This document shows positions 1-9,200 of a stretch of 64,000 nucleotides of DNA, piece after piece. The DNA is from Bacillota bacterium. GTDB lineage: Bacteria; Bacillota; Bacilli; Paenibacillales; NBRC-103111. Numbering within the stretch: the first letter of the stretch is position 1; every line of letters starts with the position of its first letter. The translations under genes and the position numbers were made by a program. Location: the NCBI GenBank assembly GCA_023386955.1, contig JAEWIS010000033.1, positions 124,001 to 188,000 on the forward strand, written 5' to 3'. A model generated the notes under the pieces. That model ran no database searches, was not told the DNA's origin, and saw nothing but the letters and a program-made list of their open reading frames with translations.

Positions 1-68
1 GCAGATGCGGCGGATGCATATGCGAAAAGCATACTTGCTGCGACAATAGACGTGATGAACTTCCGCAT
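1..68 (-). CDS. N-terminus of a secreted protein (partial, leaves the left edge)
   Basis: Only the first 22 codons lie in the window. They read as a signal peptide: a short basic start (MRKF), a hydrophobic core and an Ala/Ser-rich end (ASAASA). A strong GAAGGAGG ribosome site lies 6-9 bases before the ATG. The transcript leader carries two cyclic-di-GMP-I riboswitches, so the exported product is probably tied to adhesion, matrix or motility. The function cannot be read from this fragment. Confidence 0.75.
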   Translation of the reverse strand, partial: MRKFITSIVAASMLFAYASAAS

Positions 69-77
69 ACAAAAAAC

Positions 78-89
78 CTCCTTCGGGAG
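78..89 (-). promoter_or_regulatory. Small hairpin over the ribosome binding site
   Basis: On the minus strand CTCC-CGAA-GGAG forms a 4-bp hairpin whose 3' arm is the ribosome binding site of the left-edge gene. Its 5' arm directly continues the last riboswitch stem. This suggests that ligand binding controls access to the site, at the level of translation. The stem is short, so this is a suggestion. Confidence 0.4.
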
Positions 90-161
90 CTGGCTGCCAT
101 TCTTCTGACGAAGGGAAGGCCCTTTAGCTTTGCGTCCCTGCTTTTCAGCAGGTTTGCCGTT
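88..161 (-). promoter_or_regulatory. Cyclic-di-GMP-I (GEMM-I) riboswitch, gene-proximal copy
   Basis: The minus strand shows the conserved order of class I cyclic-di-GMP aptamers: GGCAAACC, a stem closed by a GAAA tetraloop, GGGACGCAAAGC, a variable stem beginning GGGCC, then ATGGCAGCCAGC. It ends against the ribosome-site hairpin of the left-edge gene. The family is recognised from these consensus blocks. Whether it activates or represses is not visible. Confidence 0.92.
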
Positions 162-215
162 ATCGGTGTAGGCTTGGGTGATGCCTTTAAAAAATGAAAA
201 AAGCCAATTGCATTC

Positions 216-291
216 GGTAGCTGGCTGCCATCCTTCTTGGGAAGGGAAGACCCTGTAGCTTTGCGTCCCAGCCTTTCGGCAGGTTTGCCAT
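216..291 (-). promoter_or_regulatory. Cyclic-di-GMP-I (GEMM-I) riboswitch, promoter-proximal copy
   Basis: This is a second full aptamer about 55 bases upstream of the first on the same transcript. It has ATGGCAAACC, a GCC-GAAA-GGC stem-loop, GGGACGCAAAGC, GGGTC and GGATGGCAGCCAGC. The two differ in their variable stems, so this is not a recent exact duplication. Two aptamers in series usually imply a steeper or two-input response; that is inference here. Confidence 0.93.
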
Positions 292-315
292 TTATCGTGT
301 ATTGCCTTTGGTTTT

Positions 316-344
316 AATCTATCAGAAATTCGACATTTTTTCAA
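316..344 (-). promoter_or_regulatory. Sigma-A type promoter of the tandem riboswitch transcript
   Basis: The minus strand has TTGAAA, 17 bases, then TAGATT preceded by TG (extended -10). Transcription would start near 309, about 18 bases before the first aptamer. The riboswitch RNA therefore has its own promoter and is separate from the adhesin gene upstream. Confidence 0.7.
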
Positions 345-412
345 TAGAGTTGTAGAAAAATATGCTAGTACCTATAGCCTGTCCTTCACAGGAAAGACAT
401 TTTTTTGAATGA

Positions 413-447
413 CAAAAAAGCTGCCGGAATCTCTGTCCGGCAGCTTT
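413..447 (-). terminator. Rho-independent terminator of the LPQTG adhesin gene
   Basis: The minus strand reads AAAGCTGCCGGA, a short loop, TCCGGCAGC, then a run of six T. It follows the adhesin stop by about 20 bases and separates that gene from the riboswitch transcript. Confidence 0.9.
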
Positions 448-466
448 CTTTGGCCTGTGATTTGGG

Positions 467-3400
467 TTACTTCTTCAAACGGAATCTCCGCAGGGAAACT
501 CCCGCAACCAGCAGGCCTATTCCTGCCAATTGCCACAGCAATCTCCGCTCCTCGCCGGTTTGGGGTAAGGTGGCTATCTCCGGCGCTGGGGTCAAGCCTC
601 CCAAGGGGACCTCCTCCACATCGATTTCGATAAGCAGGTCTTCCCCGTTGCCATCCTTGTCCACGATATTGACTGTAAAGGAATCCTTCCCGGTATATCC
701 AGGGTCAGGCGTATACAGCCAGCTGCCGGTATCGTCCACGCTCAATGTGCCATGCCCCGGGGGTTTGGCAATATCCACCTTTCCTCCCTCCGGTACCGGT
801 ACGGAGCCTCCCTTAGGCGTGTCCTGATCCGTAATTTCGGTCAAGGGTGTCGGAGTAGGGGATGGTTTCGGTGTTCCAGGCTCCGGTGTAACACTGGGAG
901 ACGGGCTGGCCGAAGCCTCTGTGGTGGCTTGAGGCGTCGGGGTGGCCGTCACTGCAGGCGTCGGGCTGGCGCTGGGGCTGACAGTGGGACTGGGAGTCGG
1001 GGTGCTTGGTTCCTCCCCTGACCCGCCTGAATTCCCATCAGGTGTCGGCGTCGGCGTTGGTGTCGGCGTTGCCGTTGGTGTTGCTGTCGGCGTTGCTGTT
1101 GGTGTCGGTGTCGGTGTTGCCGTTGGTGTTGCTGTCGGCGTTGCTGTCGGTGTCGGCGTCGGTGTTGCTGTCGGTGTTGCCGTTGGAGTAGCCGTTGGTG
1201 TTGCCGTCGGTGTTGCCGTCGGTGTTGCCGTTGGCGTAGCCGTCGGTGTTGCCGTTGGCGTAGGTGTTGGCGTCACAGACGGAAGCTTCTCATTGGTCAG
1301 CACCGTGGTAACCGCGGCGGTATTGATGGTGATATTGTGGGACGCCGTGTCCAAACGGTAGCCAACCGGCGCCTTAACCTCCTTCAGCACGTAGCTGCCC
1401 CCGTACAACCGGGTAAATACAATTTCGCCCTGAGCATCCGTCTTCCCGCTGGCCACATAAATCTCGCCTGAACCGGATTTGCGGTACAGATCGAATTCCG
1501 CGCCGGCAAGCCGCACATTGGAATCCGCCGCATCCTTTTTCACAACAGTAAGATTGGCATTGGTGATGCCGCCGCTTCCGGTCCCTTCCCCGGAGGAAAA
1601 TTTAACCACAACATTCGTGGTATTGCTGGTTTTGGTGCTGGTCACATTGGTGCCGGACAACAGGGCGGTATTCGACACCGTTTCATTGTTATTGGCAATG
1701 ACCAGACTTTGATATTCCAGAATATAGGGTTTGGTGATGGTATTCAGGAAGATCAGCTCAAATACAGGCTTGCCATCCTTGTCCTGGCTGTAATTAAGGG
1801 TGTAATCCGTCCCCTTCTGCAAAAGAGTGGCCCCTTTGGTCACATTAACCTTGGTGGGATCGGAAGAATTCTGGCTGACCACCGTGTTGTACACCTTGAA
1901 GGAATCCTGTACAAACATCTGGTTGGCTGATCCCGTATCCGTAATAACGGCATTTTCGATGGTGGATTGGTTCCGGTTAATATGGATGGTCCAATTGATC
2001 CGGTCCCCGCTTTGGGCTCCCGACTTGGTGACATATTCATTGGTATAGGGAATGTTCACCGATGCAGTCAGATTTTCGGACTTGGGTACCGCCCCGTCGT
2101 ACAGGTTAGCGGTATCCGACGCATTGGTATCCACCAGCACGTTCTCCAGGCTTGTTTTGTACACCAGGTAATAGCCCTTGGTAATCGGTTGGTCAAATGC
2201 CACTGTCAGCGTATTTCCGTTGGCAGCATCAGGAAGAGTAACCGTGAACCCGCTGGTGATCTCGGCACCTTTGGTTGTATTGCCATCCGGTGCAATGGTC
2301 ATGGCGTAGACCTTAACCGATTGGCCAATAAGCTTCTGGGGCGCTTCGATCACATCCTTGACCACCGCATTCTGGAGCGTCCACAGGTTGTAGTTAAAGC
2401 CAACCTCCCAGTTTAGCTCCTTCTTCACGGCATTGTAGCTTCCGTTTTTGAAGCCGTTGTTTTTGGTGTACGCATTGGGGTCAAAAGGCTGGGAAACCGC
2501 CTGCTCATGGGGAGTGCTGTTCTCCGTCCAGGCCACATGGGCGGCGTTGGGGAATATTTTGCCCCCGGCAGTTTGGTTAGCCAGATCGAAGCCCGTGCTG
2601 TAGGTGATGGTGCAAGGACCTGTCAGGTCCACCGTAAATAGAAGCACAAATCCGTTGGCGTAATCGCCGTCCTTGGGAGCCAACGTGAAATCCGTTCCTT
2701 TGGCCAGGGTCTTATTATTATTTCCCTTGACCACCAGGCTGCCTTCATCAAAGGACAGGCCCTGCAGGGAGAAGGTATCCGTCACCACAGCGTTTTGCAT
2801 GGTGTAGTAGCTGCCGTCCGGCTTTTTGTCGTTGTTCACAGTAATTTTCCAGCCGACGGTTTTGGCGTTATAGTCCCTTGTGGTGATGCTTTTGGTCAAA
2901 ATGCTGGACTCCAGCTTTTTGGAGGCTGTTTTTTCGGTTCCGTTAAAATAGACTGTATTGGTAACCGTTTGGCTGCTGTCCGTGTCGCTGTCCGCATACA
3001 CCCGGCCACTTGCTTTGGTCTTGTAGACGATGTTATACGCTTTGTCGATGGAGCCGATGAAGGTTACCCGAAACCCGGCTTGTCCGGGACGGGCGGGGTC
3101 GCTCAGGGGGCCCGTTACCGTATAATCCGTTCCTGCGGTCAGCGCGGTTCCCTGCTTAGGCCCTGTGCCGTTGGCATTGGGGAAGGTTACCGGGTATACC
3201 TTAACCGTGGACACATCCAGCGTCTGGTTGGCGCTGAACCAATCCTCCACCTGTGTTCCCGCTGAGGTCCGTTCATCATAGTTGACCTTCACAGTCCATT
3301 CCACACTCTGATCATTCTGGCTGTAAGTTCCGGCAGACTTATCCAGCTGCGCGCCTCGGGCAGGCTTCACGGTAGCTGTGGCGCTTTTGGGCAGGGACGG

Positions 3401-4366
3401 GCCTGTGCCTGTCAGAGTCGCCTTATTTTCAAAGGAGGTTTTGGTGAAATCCGTTATTGGTGTAGTAAAAGTAATCCGGTAAGCCGAGTCAATGGGATTC
3501 AAGAATGCGATATTGGCCGTTCTCAAGGCCGTATCGTAGCTATAGGAGTAATAAACTCCCTCCGTTACGGTCTCCCCCAGAGTGCCGGCGGTGCCGCCCA
3601 TGGTGACATTCAGCTTATTGACCTTAACATCCTGGGGCGCCCCTAATCCTGCAGGGATCACATCCGCTACCGCTGCTCCGGCAATCGAGGCCATGGAGGT
3701 ATTCACATCCACGGTCCAGCTGATATCCTTGGCGTTGTAGCCTAGCACCTCGCCCTTCTTGGCGATCAAAGCTCCACCCTTAGGCTGGAAAACGAGACTC
3801 ACCGTCTCCATAACGCCGTTGATAGGCAGCTTAATCTCTTGAACCGACTGTTCGGTAACGGCATATTCCTTGAATTCCGTCTTAAAGGCCAGCATGCCGT
3901 GCACCCCGTAATTTTGCTCGATGTAATCATTGAAGGTCATAACAACCTTATGATTGCTCTGATACGCGGTAAAGGTGCCTACATTGCCGTCCACATCCGG
4001 CATTTTCAATTGGCCGGTCACATCATTGTAGAGCTTGAAGGCATCCGGCAGATCAAACGTGAAGGTATCACCGGCCTTGTAGCCATGGTCATCGGGAAGC
4101 TCCCAATTATAGTTCAGAATGACCTTGGACTGCTGCTTGTACACCGTTCCGGTAACCGGCTCGGTATATTGATCATCATTGTAGACCGCCATGGTGGCCG
4201 TGGTCAGAATATTCATTTGATTGCTTATTTCTGCAGCCGCTTGGGCTACATAAGCCGTCATGCCGTAAAGAACCTGGGCGCTTAAAAGAACGGCTGTCAT
4301 GAACATGCCGATCCTTTTTTTCCACAATCTGGAGCGGTAATGACTTGCAAAGCGGGACTTTCTCAC
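467..4366 (-). CDS. LPXTG cell-wall adhesin with collagen-adhesin-type repeats, SpaA/Cna_B domain and LPQTG anchor
   Basis: A surface protein of about 1,300 residues. The start chosen is the GTG at 4366, because GGAGG sits 8 bases before it; the ATG 15 bases upstream contains that ribosome site. A basic signal peptide ends near residue 45 (AQAAA). About 880 residues of all-beta repeats follow, resembling bacterial adhesin domains, with recurring 'ITFTTPI' and 'KGYYLVYKT' type strands. A SpaA/Cna_B domain lies near residues 935-1030 ([20 protein letters not shown]). Next come a Thr-Pro-Ala rich stalk (about 1030-1180), a cadherin-like '[12 protein letters not shown]' domain, and LPQTG with a hydrophobic stretch and RRFRLKK tail. 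The adjacent sortase is the likely anchoring enzyme. The ligand cannot be inferred. Confidence 0.9.
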   Translation of the reverse strand: MRKSRFASHYRSRLWKKRIGMFMTAVLLSAQVLYGMTAYVAQAAAEISNQMNILTTATMAVYNDDQYTEPVTGTVYKQQSKVILNYNWELPDDHGYKAGDTFTFDLPDAFKLYNDVTGQLKMPDVDGNVGTFTAYQSNHKVVMTFNDYIEQNYGVHGMLAFKTEFKEYAVTEQSVQEIKLPINGVMETVSLVFQPKGGALIAKKGEVLGYNAKDISWTVDVNTSMASIAGAAVADVIPAGLGAPQDVKVNKLNVTMGGTAGTLGETVTEGVYYSYSYDTALRTANIAFLNPIDSAYRITFTTPITDFTKTSFENKATLTGTGPSLPKSATATVKPARGAQLDKSAGTYSQNDQSVEWTVKVNYDERTSAGTQVEDWFSANQTLDVSTVKVYPVTFPNANGTGPKQGTALTAGTDYTVTGPLSDPARPGQAGFRVTFIGSIDKAYNIVYKTKASGRVYADSDTDSSQTVTNTVYFNGTEKTASKKLESSILTKSITTRDYNAKTVGWKITVNNDKKPDGSYYTMQNAVVTDTFSLQGLSFDEGSLVVKGNNNKTLAKGTDFTLAPKDGDYANGFVLLFTVDLTGPCTITYSTGFDLANQTAGGKIFPNAAHVAWTENSTPHEQAVSQPFDPNAYTKNNGFKNGSYNAVKKELNWEVGFNYNLWTLQNAVVKDVIEAPQKLIGQSVKVYAMTIAPDGNTTKGAEITSGFTVTLPDAANGNTLTVAFDQPITKGYYLVYKTSLENVLVDTNASDTANLYDGAVPKSENLTASVNIPYTNEYVTKSGAQSGDRINWTIHINRNQSTIENAVITDTGSANQMFVQDSFKVYNTVVSQNSSDPTKVNVTKGATLLQKGTDYTLNYSQDKDGKPVFELIFLNTITKPYILEYQSLVIANNNETVSNTALLSGTNVTSTKTSNTTNVVVKFSSGEGTGSGGITNANLTVVKKDAADSNVRLAGAEFDLYRKSGSGEIYVASGKTDAQGEIVFTRLYGGSYVLKEVKAPVGYRLDTASHNITINTAAVTTVLTNEKLPSVTPTPTPTATPTATPTATPTATPTATPTATPTATPTATPTPTPTATPTATPTATPTPTPTATPTATPTATPTPTPTPTPDGNSGGSGEEPSTPTPSPTVSPSASPTPAVTATPTPQATTEASASPSPSVTPEPGTPKPSPTPTPLTEITDQDTPKGGSVPVPEGGKVDIAKPPGHGTLSVDDTGSWLYTPDPGYTGKDSFTVNIVDKDGNGEDLLIEIDVEEVPLGGLTPAPEIATLPQTGEERRLLWQLAGIGLLVAGVSLRRFRLKK
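1036..1275. repeat. Coding minisatellite for the Thr-Pro-Ala stalk
   Basis: Near-perfect 6- and 12-base tandem units encode TPTA/TPTP repeats of the adhesin stalk. The opposite strand is also open and would read Gly-Val repeats; that reading is an artefact of the repeat. Such tracts can change length by slippage in multiples of three without breaking the frame. Confidence 0.85.
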
Positions 4367-4489
4367 TGTAAGGACCTCCATTCAAAGAAGAAGTATAATG
4401 GACAAGCATTATTTATCCATCATAGCTCTCTTATCTGAACAGATTCTGAACAGAGAATAATCCTAATGTAGTCCCGTCATATAGGCGCA

Positions 4490-5209
4490 TCAATCCGCTT
4501 TGGCCTGGACAATCAGCCGGTGGGTGGCGTTGACCACAGGATCGCAGGTGATGAGCGTCAGCACCTTATCCGTTTTGCTCCCCCGTAAGACCGACACATC
4601 CGTCGGCTCCACCAGAAAGGTTTTGAACACCGTGTATACGGTGCGCTCCCCTTTTTGATCCACGACAATCTGGTCGCCCTCTCCCAGCTCATCCAGCCGG
4701 TTGAACAGCCGGCCCTTGGTCAACGCCCTGTGGGCGGCAATGGCGGCGTTACCTGTTTGGCCCAGGGGGGTGGTTTCCACCATATGGCCGGCGGCCAGCT
4801 TCATGTTCTCCTCCGTTGCCCCTTCCAGTACCGGCAGCTTCAGATTGATCTTCTCGATGGTCAAAATGGCAATGGCCGGTTTGGGCGTAGGGGTCGGTTT
4901 GGGTGTGGCTGCAGGTGCCTCCGCTGCGGTGGAGGCCGTGGATGAGGCGGCATCCGCGGGAAGCGCCGCTTCGGCGGACAGCTCTTCGCCAGGCAGTGCC
5001 TGTGCCTCCCGCTGCATCAGCTGGGATAACTCCCGGTAGGCCGCCTCCCGTGCCGCTTCCGCCGCGGGGTCCTCCGCTTGGTACAGCTGCCGCTCCATCT
5101 CGCCGAGCAGCCGGTCCTGCCGCCAGTCATAATACCACTCCCGCGCATAGGGGAACAGCATCACCAGCAGGCCGGCGAATATGAGAACATAGGATAATTT
5201 TTTTGTCAT
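4490..5209 (-). CDS. Class D-type sortase
   Basis: A 239-residue membrane-anchored transpeptidase that cleaves LPXTG-type signals and links the protein to peptidoglycan. An N-terminal membrane segment (about residues 5-21) is followed by an Ala/Glu and Pro/Thr-rich linker and the sortase barrel (about 110-239). His160 (AIAAHRAL), Cys222 (TLITC) and Arg231 form the expected catalytic set. The ribosome site GAGGAG is 8 bases before the ATG. It lies about 120 bases upstream of the LPQTG adhesin gene and downstream of the LPVTG gene, all on one strand. This strongly suggests a dedicated sortase for the two substrates. Confidence 0.93.
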   Translation of the reverse strand: MTKKLSYVLIFAGLLVMLFPYAREWYYDWRQDRLLGEMERQLYQAEDPAAEAAREAAYRELSQLMQREAQALPGEELSAEAALPADAASSTASTAAEAPAATPKPTPTPKPAIAILTIEKINLKLPVLEGATEENMKLAAGHMVETTPLGQTGNAAIAAHRALTKGRLFNRLDELGEGDQIVVDQKGERTVYTVFKTFLVEPTDVSVLRGSKTDKVLTLITCDPVVNATHRLIVQAKAD

Positions 5210-5359
5210 GTGGTTGTCTCCTCTCCGTCAGGCTCCTATCTCCACTATAACGGTTTCTCCCAACGGTTACATCTCCAGGCGGGGAAAAGTTGCACGGGTG
5301 CAGGATGTGTGCGCTGGGGAAGGGAGTTTGCGGGGGGCGGGGTGTGCGGCAGGAGGGGG

Positions 5360-5543
5360 CTAACGGAACTCAGAGTACCTTAGAACCTCAAAATCGGATG
5401 ATTCCGCTGTTAACGGAACTCAGAGCAGCTTAGAGGGGGTTGCAGACACATTAACGGGGTATGTTCGGCGGCTAAGAGCTCCTCAGTTCCGCTAGAAATT
5501 CAAAACCCGGTTTTGTGCGGCTAAGAGTCTCTCAGTTCCGCAA
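5360..5543. repeat. Four-unit 185-bp element, copy A
   Basis: Units begin near 5360 and 5410 (direct) and 5472 and 5521 (inverted). Each direct unit reads TAACGGAACTCAGAG and ends CTTAGA; the inverted units are the complement with small changes. Short inner hairpins lie between units 1-2 (CGGATGATTCCG) and 3-4 (CAAAACCCGGTTTTG). See the finding on this family. Confidence 0.85.
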
Positions 5544-5819
5544 CAGTGGCAACAAGTCACAATCGAGGCTCCACACACTCAACTAACCAGTCTTTGCAAT
5601 TATTCGAATTATCCCTCTTCCACCAGTTTTACTCGGAGCACCATACACCTATTGTTCTTCTCGGCGTTTACAACCAACTTTGGTTGGGCATCTCCCATCG
5701 CTCATTTCGGCGCTTTTCCACCAACTTTGATTTGGCTTCTCTCCCACTGCTCCTTATCGACGCCCCATTATTCGCTACCCCCGAGGTTTCTGTGCTAACA
5801 CCATCGCTGCTTGTTGCGG

Positions 5820-6004
5820 CTAACGGACACCAGCGCTCTTATTTACCTGGTTGGGCTCGATTTGGATTTCTAACGGACCCAGCGGCAGTTATTCCTTGAT
5901 TTTGATGTCTCCTCGGCCCCGTTTCCTTCAAATAGAGGCGCTGGGGTCCGTTAGATTTTAGAATGGTGTGTTTTGGGGCAAATAGGGACTCTCATGTCCG
6001 TTAG
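5820..6004. repeat. Four-unit 185-bp element, copy B
   Basis: Units begin near 5820 and 5870 (direct: CTAACGGAC, then CAGCG, ending TTATT) and 5930 and 5980 (inverted: AAATAG, ending GTCCGTTAG). The grid is the same 50-60-50 bp as in copy A, but the unit sequence is specific to this locus. Confidence 0.85.
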
Positions 6005-6194
6005 CTCAGGGGTCGCGGCGCCGCCATGGGCGGCAAGACATGAAGGAGTCGCTTTGCTGCTGCAAAAAGGCTCCTTTGTGCTTGGCGGTGTCGTCCCGTT
6101 GGAGCCCTCTCCACCGCGGGAAACTGCTTCGCACGGGTGGTCGCGCCAGAGGCCTGTCGGCGAGCGAGTATCCGCAGCGGTGGGCGGACAAAGC

Positions 6195-6224
6195 AAAAAC
6201 CGCCGGAAAAACTCCCGGCGGTTC
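6195..6224 (-). terminator. Rho-independent terminator of the LPVTG gene
   Basis: The minus strand has AACCGCCGGGAG, a short loop, then CCGGCGGTTTTTG. It lies about 50 bases after the stop of the LPVTG protein gene. Confidence 0.85.
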
Positions 6225-6275
6225 CACAGCCTTATATCGACCAGCAACGTTCTGCTGCTCCATGCTTACTCCTTG

Positions 6276-9200
6276 CTATAGCTTGCGGCGCCGTCTGTGC
6301 ACCAGCAGACCCAGGCAAAGCAGTCCGAAGCCGGTTAGCTCCCAGACCAGTCTGCTGTCCTCACCGGTAACCGGCAGACTGCCTGCCGTATTGCCGCCTG
6401 TTCCCGGCCCACCCAGCGGAGACTCATCGTCTCCCAGGATCACCTCGTCCCCGCCACCGGAACCATTGCCCGGACTGGTGCTGGGAGTAGGAGCAGGTGA
6501 GCCGCTTACGGCCGGCGTCGGTGTCGGAGCCGGGCTGGAGGTTGCTCCAGGTGTCGGAGTTGGTCCGCCCAGAGGTGGTGTTCTATCATCAATGTCCGTC
6601 TCCGTACCAGGCGATCCTGACGGAGTCGGCGTCGGAGAAGGTGTTCCGCCGGTGCCCGATGTAGGCTCCGACGTAGGCTCGCTAGTCGGTTCACTTGTCG
6701 GCTCCGACGTTGGTGTCGGAGTCGGCGTCACTGTCGGCGTCGGTGTTGCCGTCGATGTCGGTGTTGGTGTGGGTGTCACTGTCGGCGTAGGCGTCGGTGT
6801 TGCCGTTGCAGTAGGTGTCGGAGTCGGCGTTACCGTCGGCGTTGGGGTTGGACCTCCATTACCCTTCACCGGAATGGTATGGGTATCGCTTCCCCGGACT
6901 GTTTCCTCCGGCTTGGCGGTCACCGTATTCACCAGCTCGCTGCCCGCCATGTCCGCACTGGATACGATATAGTCATACTCGAAGCTGCGGTTTTCCCCCG
7001 GCTCCAGCTTCGGAATAACCGGAAGGTTCGCCACCTTGGTATCCGTCAGCTTCACCTGATGAAGCGTAATGGAGCCGGTGTTGGTTACGGTCACCCTGTA
7101 CTTGACCGCACTTCCCGCCTGCGTGACTACCGCAGCATCTCCGGTTTTTTCTACGCGGATAGCGGCTACGGGAAGCTCTGCTGCAGCCTTCAGCGGCTCC
7201 GCAGCCTCATTATAGTAGACGGTGGCCTCGTTGTTCAGCGCCGTACCGTCCGCATCCGCCGCGGCAACCGTGTATTGCCCCTCCAGCCGGATGGTCTTGC
7301 CCGGATCGAGGCTGCGCACGGTCACATAGGGCTCCGCCACAGTCCCGTCATTGCTGATTGCACTGATAAATTCCGGATGGATATGGCCATTGCCGTTCAA
7401 AGCGGCTTCCTGGCCGTCATAGACCAGCTTGGTAAAGACAAAGCCGCTTTGCCCCCGGTCCAGCCGGTCGGCCAGCTTGATGTTATGCAGCACTACGGAC
7501 GAAGTATTGGTGAAGGTAATGGCATATTTCACCACATTGCCTTCCGTTGCGTATGTCTTCCCTGCCGGCGCATCCGCCGCACTGCCCTGCTCTACGCCGG
7601 TTATTTCCTTCGTGAGCTTCGCGCTGGGATAACCCGGCCGGTCTGCTTCCACCAGCCCCAAATCTATGGTCCGGTTTTTCTCCGCCTCACCCAGGGTAAT
7701 CCAATCCGTCCGGTAATGAGTGAGCCCTTCGGAAGAGGACCGCTTCGTTGTCAGATTGGAATCATTGCCGTTGGTGTGTGTCGGGTCAAGCCCTTCCGCA
7801 TTGGCCAAGGTCAATGCGTATTCATTGGGAACCAGGAACTCCACCCGGTATTTGCCCGAATCCAGTCCCTGGAACAGGTAATAACCCGGATTGCCGCTGC
7901 TGTCATAACCTGTTTTGCTGGATTTGAAGGGCATCTCGTCGCCATCCCGGTACAAATTCACCGTAATGCCGTTGATCCCGGATTTCTGCGGATCGCCGTC
8001 AAACCGTTCGTTCTGCAGTCCGTTTCGGTCACTGTCAAACCAGACAAAGTCGCCGATCTCGCCCAACGGCAGATGTGCATCCGAGGGGTCGATGATAAAG
8101 CCGACCTTATTGGGTGCAGTGGGAAGCATCTTCAGGCCGTTATTGATTTCCTGGGCTTGGATGGCAAAGGAGTTCCAGGCGATTTTGCCCTTGGGCGCAC
8201 CAACCGGGGCATCCATCTTCCAATCCAGCACAATGTAATCTCCGGCCTTCAGACCCGGGCCGCCGTCGCTGCCGGTAATGTTGCTGATCTCGAAATACAG
8301 GGACCGGATATCCGACAGATCGCTTCGGGTAAAATCCGCTTGAGGGACCCAGCCGGTTTTGCCGCCGGAGGCGTTGGTGAAATTGACCACCTTATCCTGG
8401 TCCGTGGATTTGCTGTAGAAGGTGTTCAGGTTGAACTGAACCGTTTTGCTTCCGGTGGCCTCGGATGACGTAAAGGTCTTCATCCCGGAGGGGGGCACCT
8501 CCGCCAGATTGGGCCGCCATTGGGAGCCGCGGGGACTAAGTCCCGTACCCGATACCCGAAGCGCCGCGTCGCCCACATAGGGAAGAATATCCAGCACATC
8601 GATTTTGCCCAGACGGGTGTTGCCGCTGTTGCGGATGACCACCTTGTAGTCGGCTGTGCCTCCCTCGAAGCTCACGCTGTAGCGCGGGAACTCTGTATAG
8701 GGCGGCGTTACCGGCGTATCCACGGGAAGCACCGGAACAGCAGGGGCTCCCACGTAGGAGGGGTTGTCGCTGGCCACAAATACCGGATCCAGATCTCCCC
8801 TGTTCCACTTGGTGGACTGAACCAGCGCCACCTTCACAATCGGAACCAGCGCCTGGTCATGCACATAAAATCCGTAATTGCTGGCGGAGGGCAGATTGGG
8901 ATTAGCAATGGCTCCGTGCACCTGCTCCCAACGCTCCCGGTCATTCGGACCGCCCTGCACCGGACCATCCAGGTCGGGATCGCCGTTATACCAGAACGTA
9001 GCCGGTTGGGCCGTGGTAATAAAGACATCATTGGCATACCCCGCGCTGTTCTGCTCGGTGCCGGCTTTGACCTTGGCGGTATAGGTCAGCTGGAAGCTTT
9101 CGCCCGGATTCAGCTTTACCGGTTCATCCCAATACCACTTCACAAGGGTTCTGCCCGCATAAGCCGAGGACGCAGGAGCGGGAGGCAGAATCTCCAGCTT

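Larger units (their letters stand above)
5210..6275. other. 1.07-kb spacer between the sortase and LPVTG genes, largely repeat DNA
   Basis: No convincing gene. It holds two copies of the 185-bp four-unit element (5360-5543 and 5820-6004). Between them is a degenerate pyrimidine-rich tract whose 'CCACCAACTTT'-like motif recurs near 5620, 5671 and 5718, about 50 bp apart. The stretch 6005-6190 is GC-rich and unexplained. The terminator of the LPVTG gene closes the region. Confidence 0.7.

Noticed and set aside
1036..1275. CRISPR-like regular repeat
   Set aside because: Units are 6-12 bases, contiguous and without unique spacers, and they encode an in-frame Thr-Pro stalk.
942..1361. Plus-strand open frame rich in Gly-Val repeats opposite the LPQTG adhesin gene
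   Set aside because: It is the complement of the Thr-Pro-Ala coding repeat and has no ribosome site. The repeat keeps several frames open by composition.
5360..6004. CRISPR array or transposon ends for the four-unit elements
   Set aside because: Units alternate direct and inverted, occur only four per locus, lack cas genes, and no transposase or target duplication is seen.
6006..6263. Small genes in the GC-rich spacer before the LPVTG gene terminator
   Set aside because: Several overlapping open frames exist on both strands, but none has a ribosome site, a recognisable domain or a sensible start.
6879..8468. Long plus-strand open frame (529 codons) inside the LPVTG gene
   Set aside because: Antisense shadow of GC-rich codon use. 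It has no recognisable domain, no ribosome site and Arg/Gly-rich low-quality composition, while the minus-strand protein has clear domains and signals.
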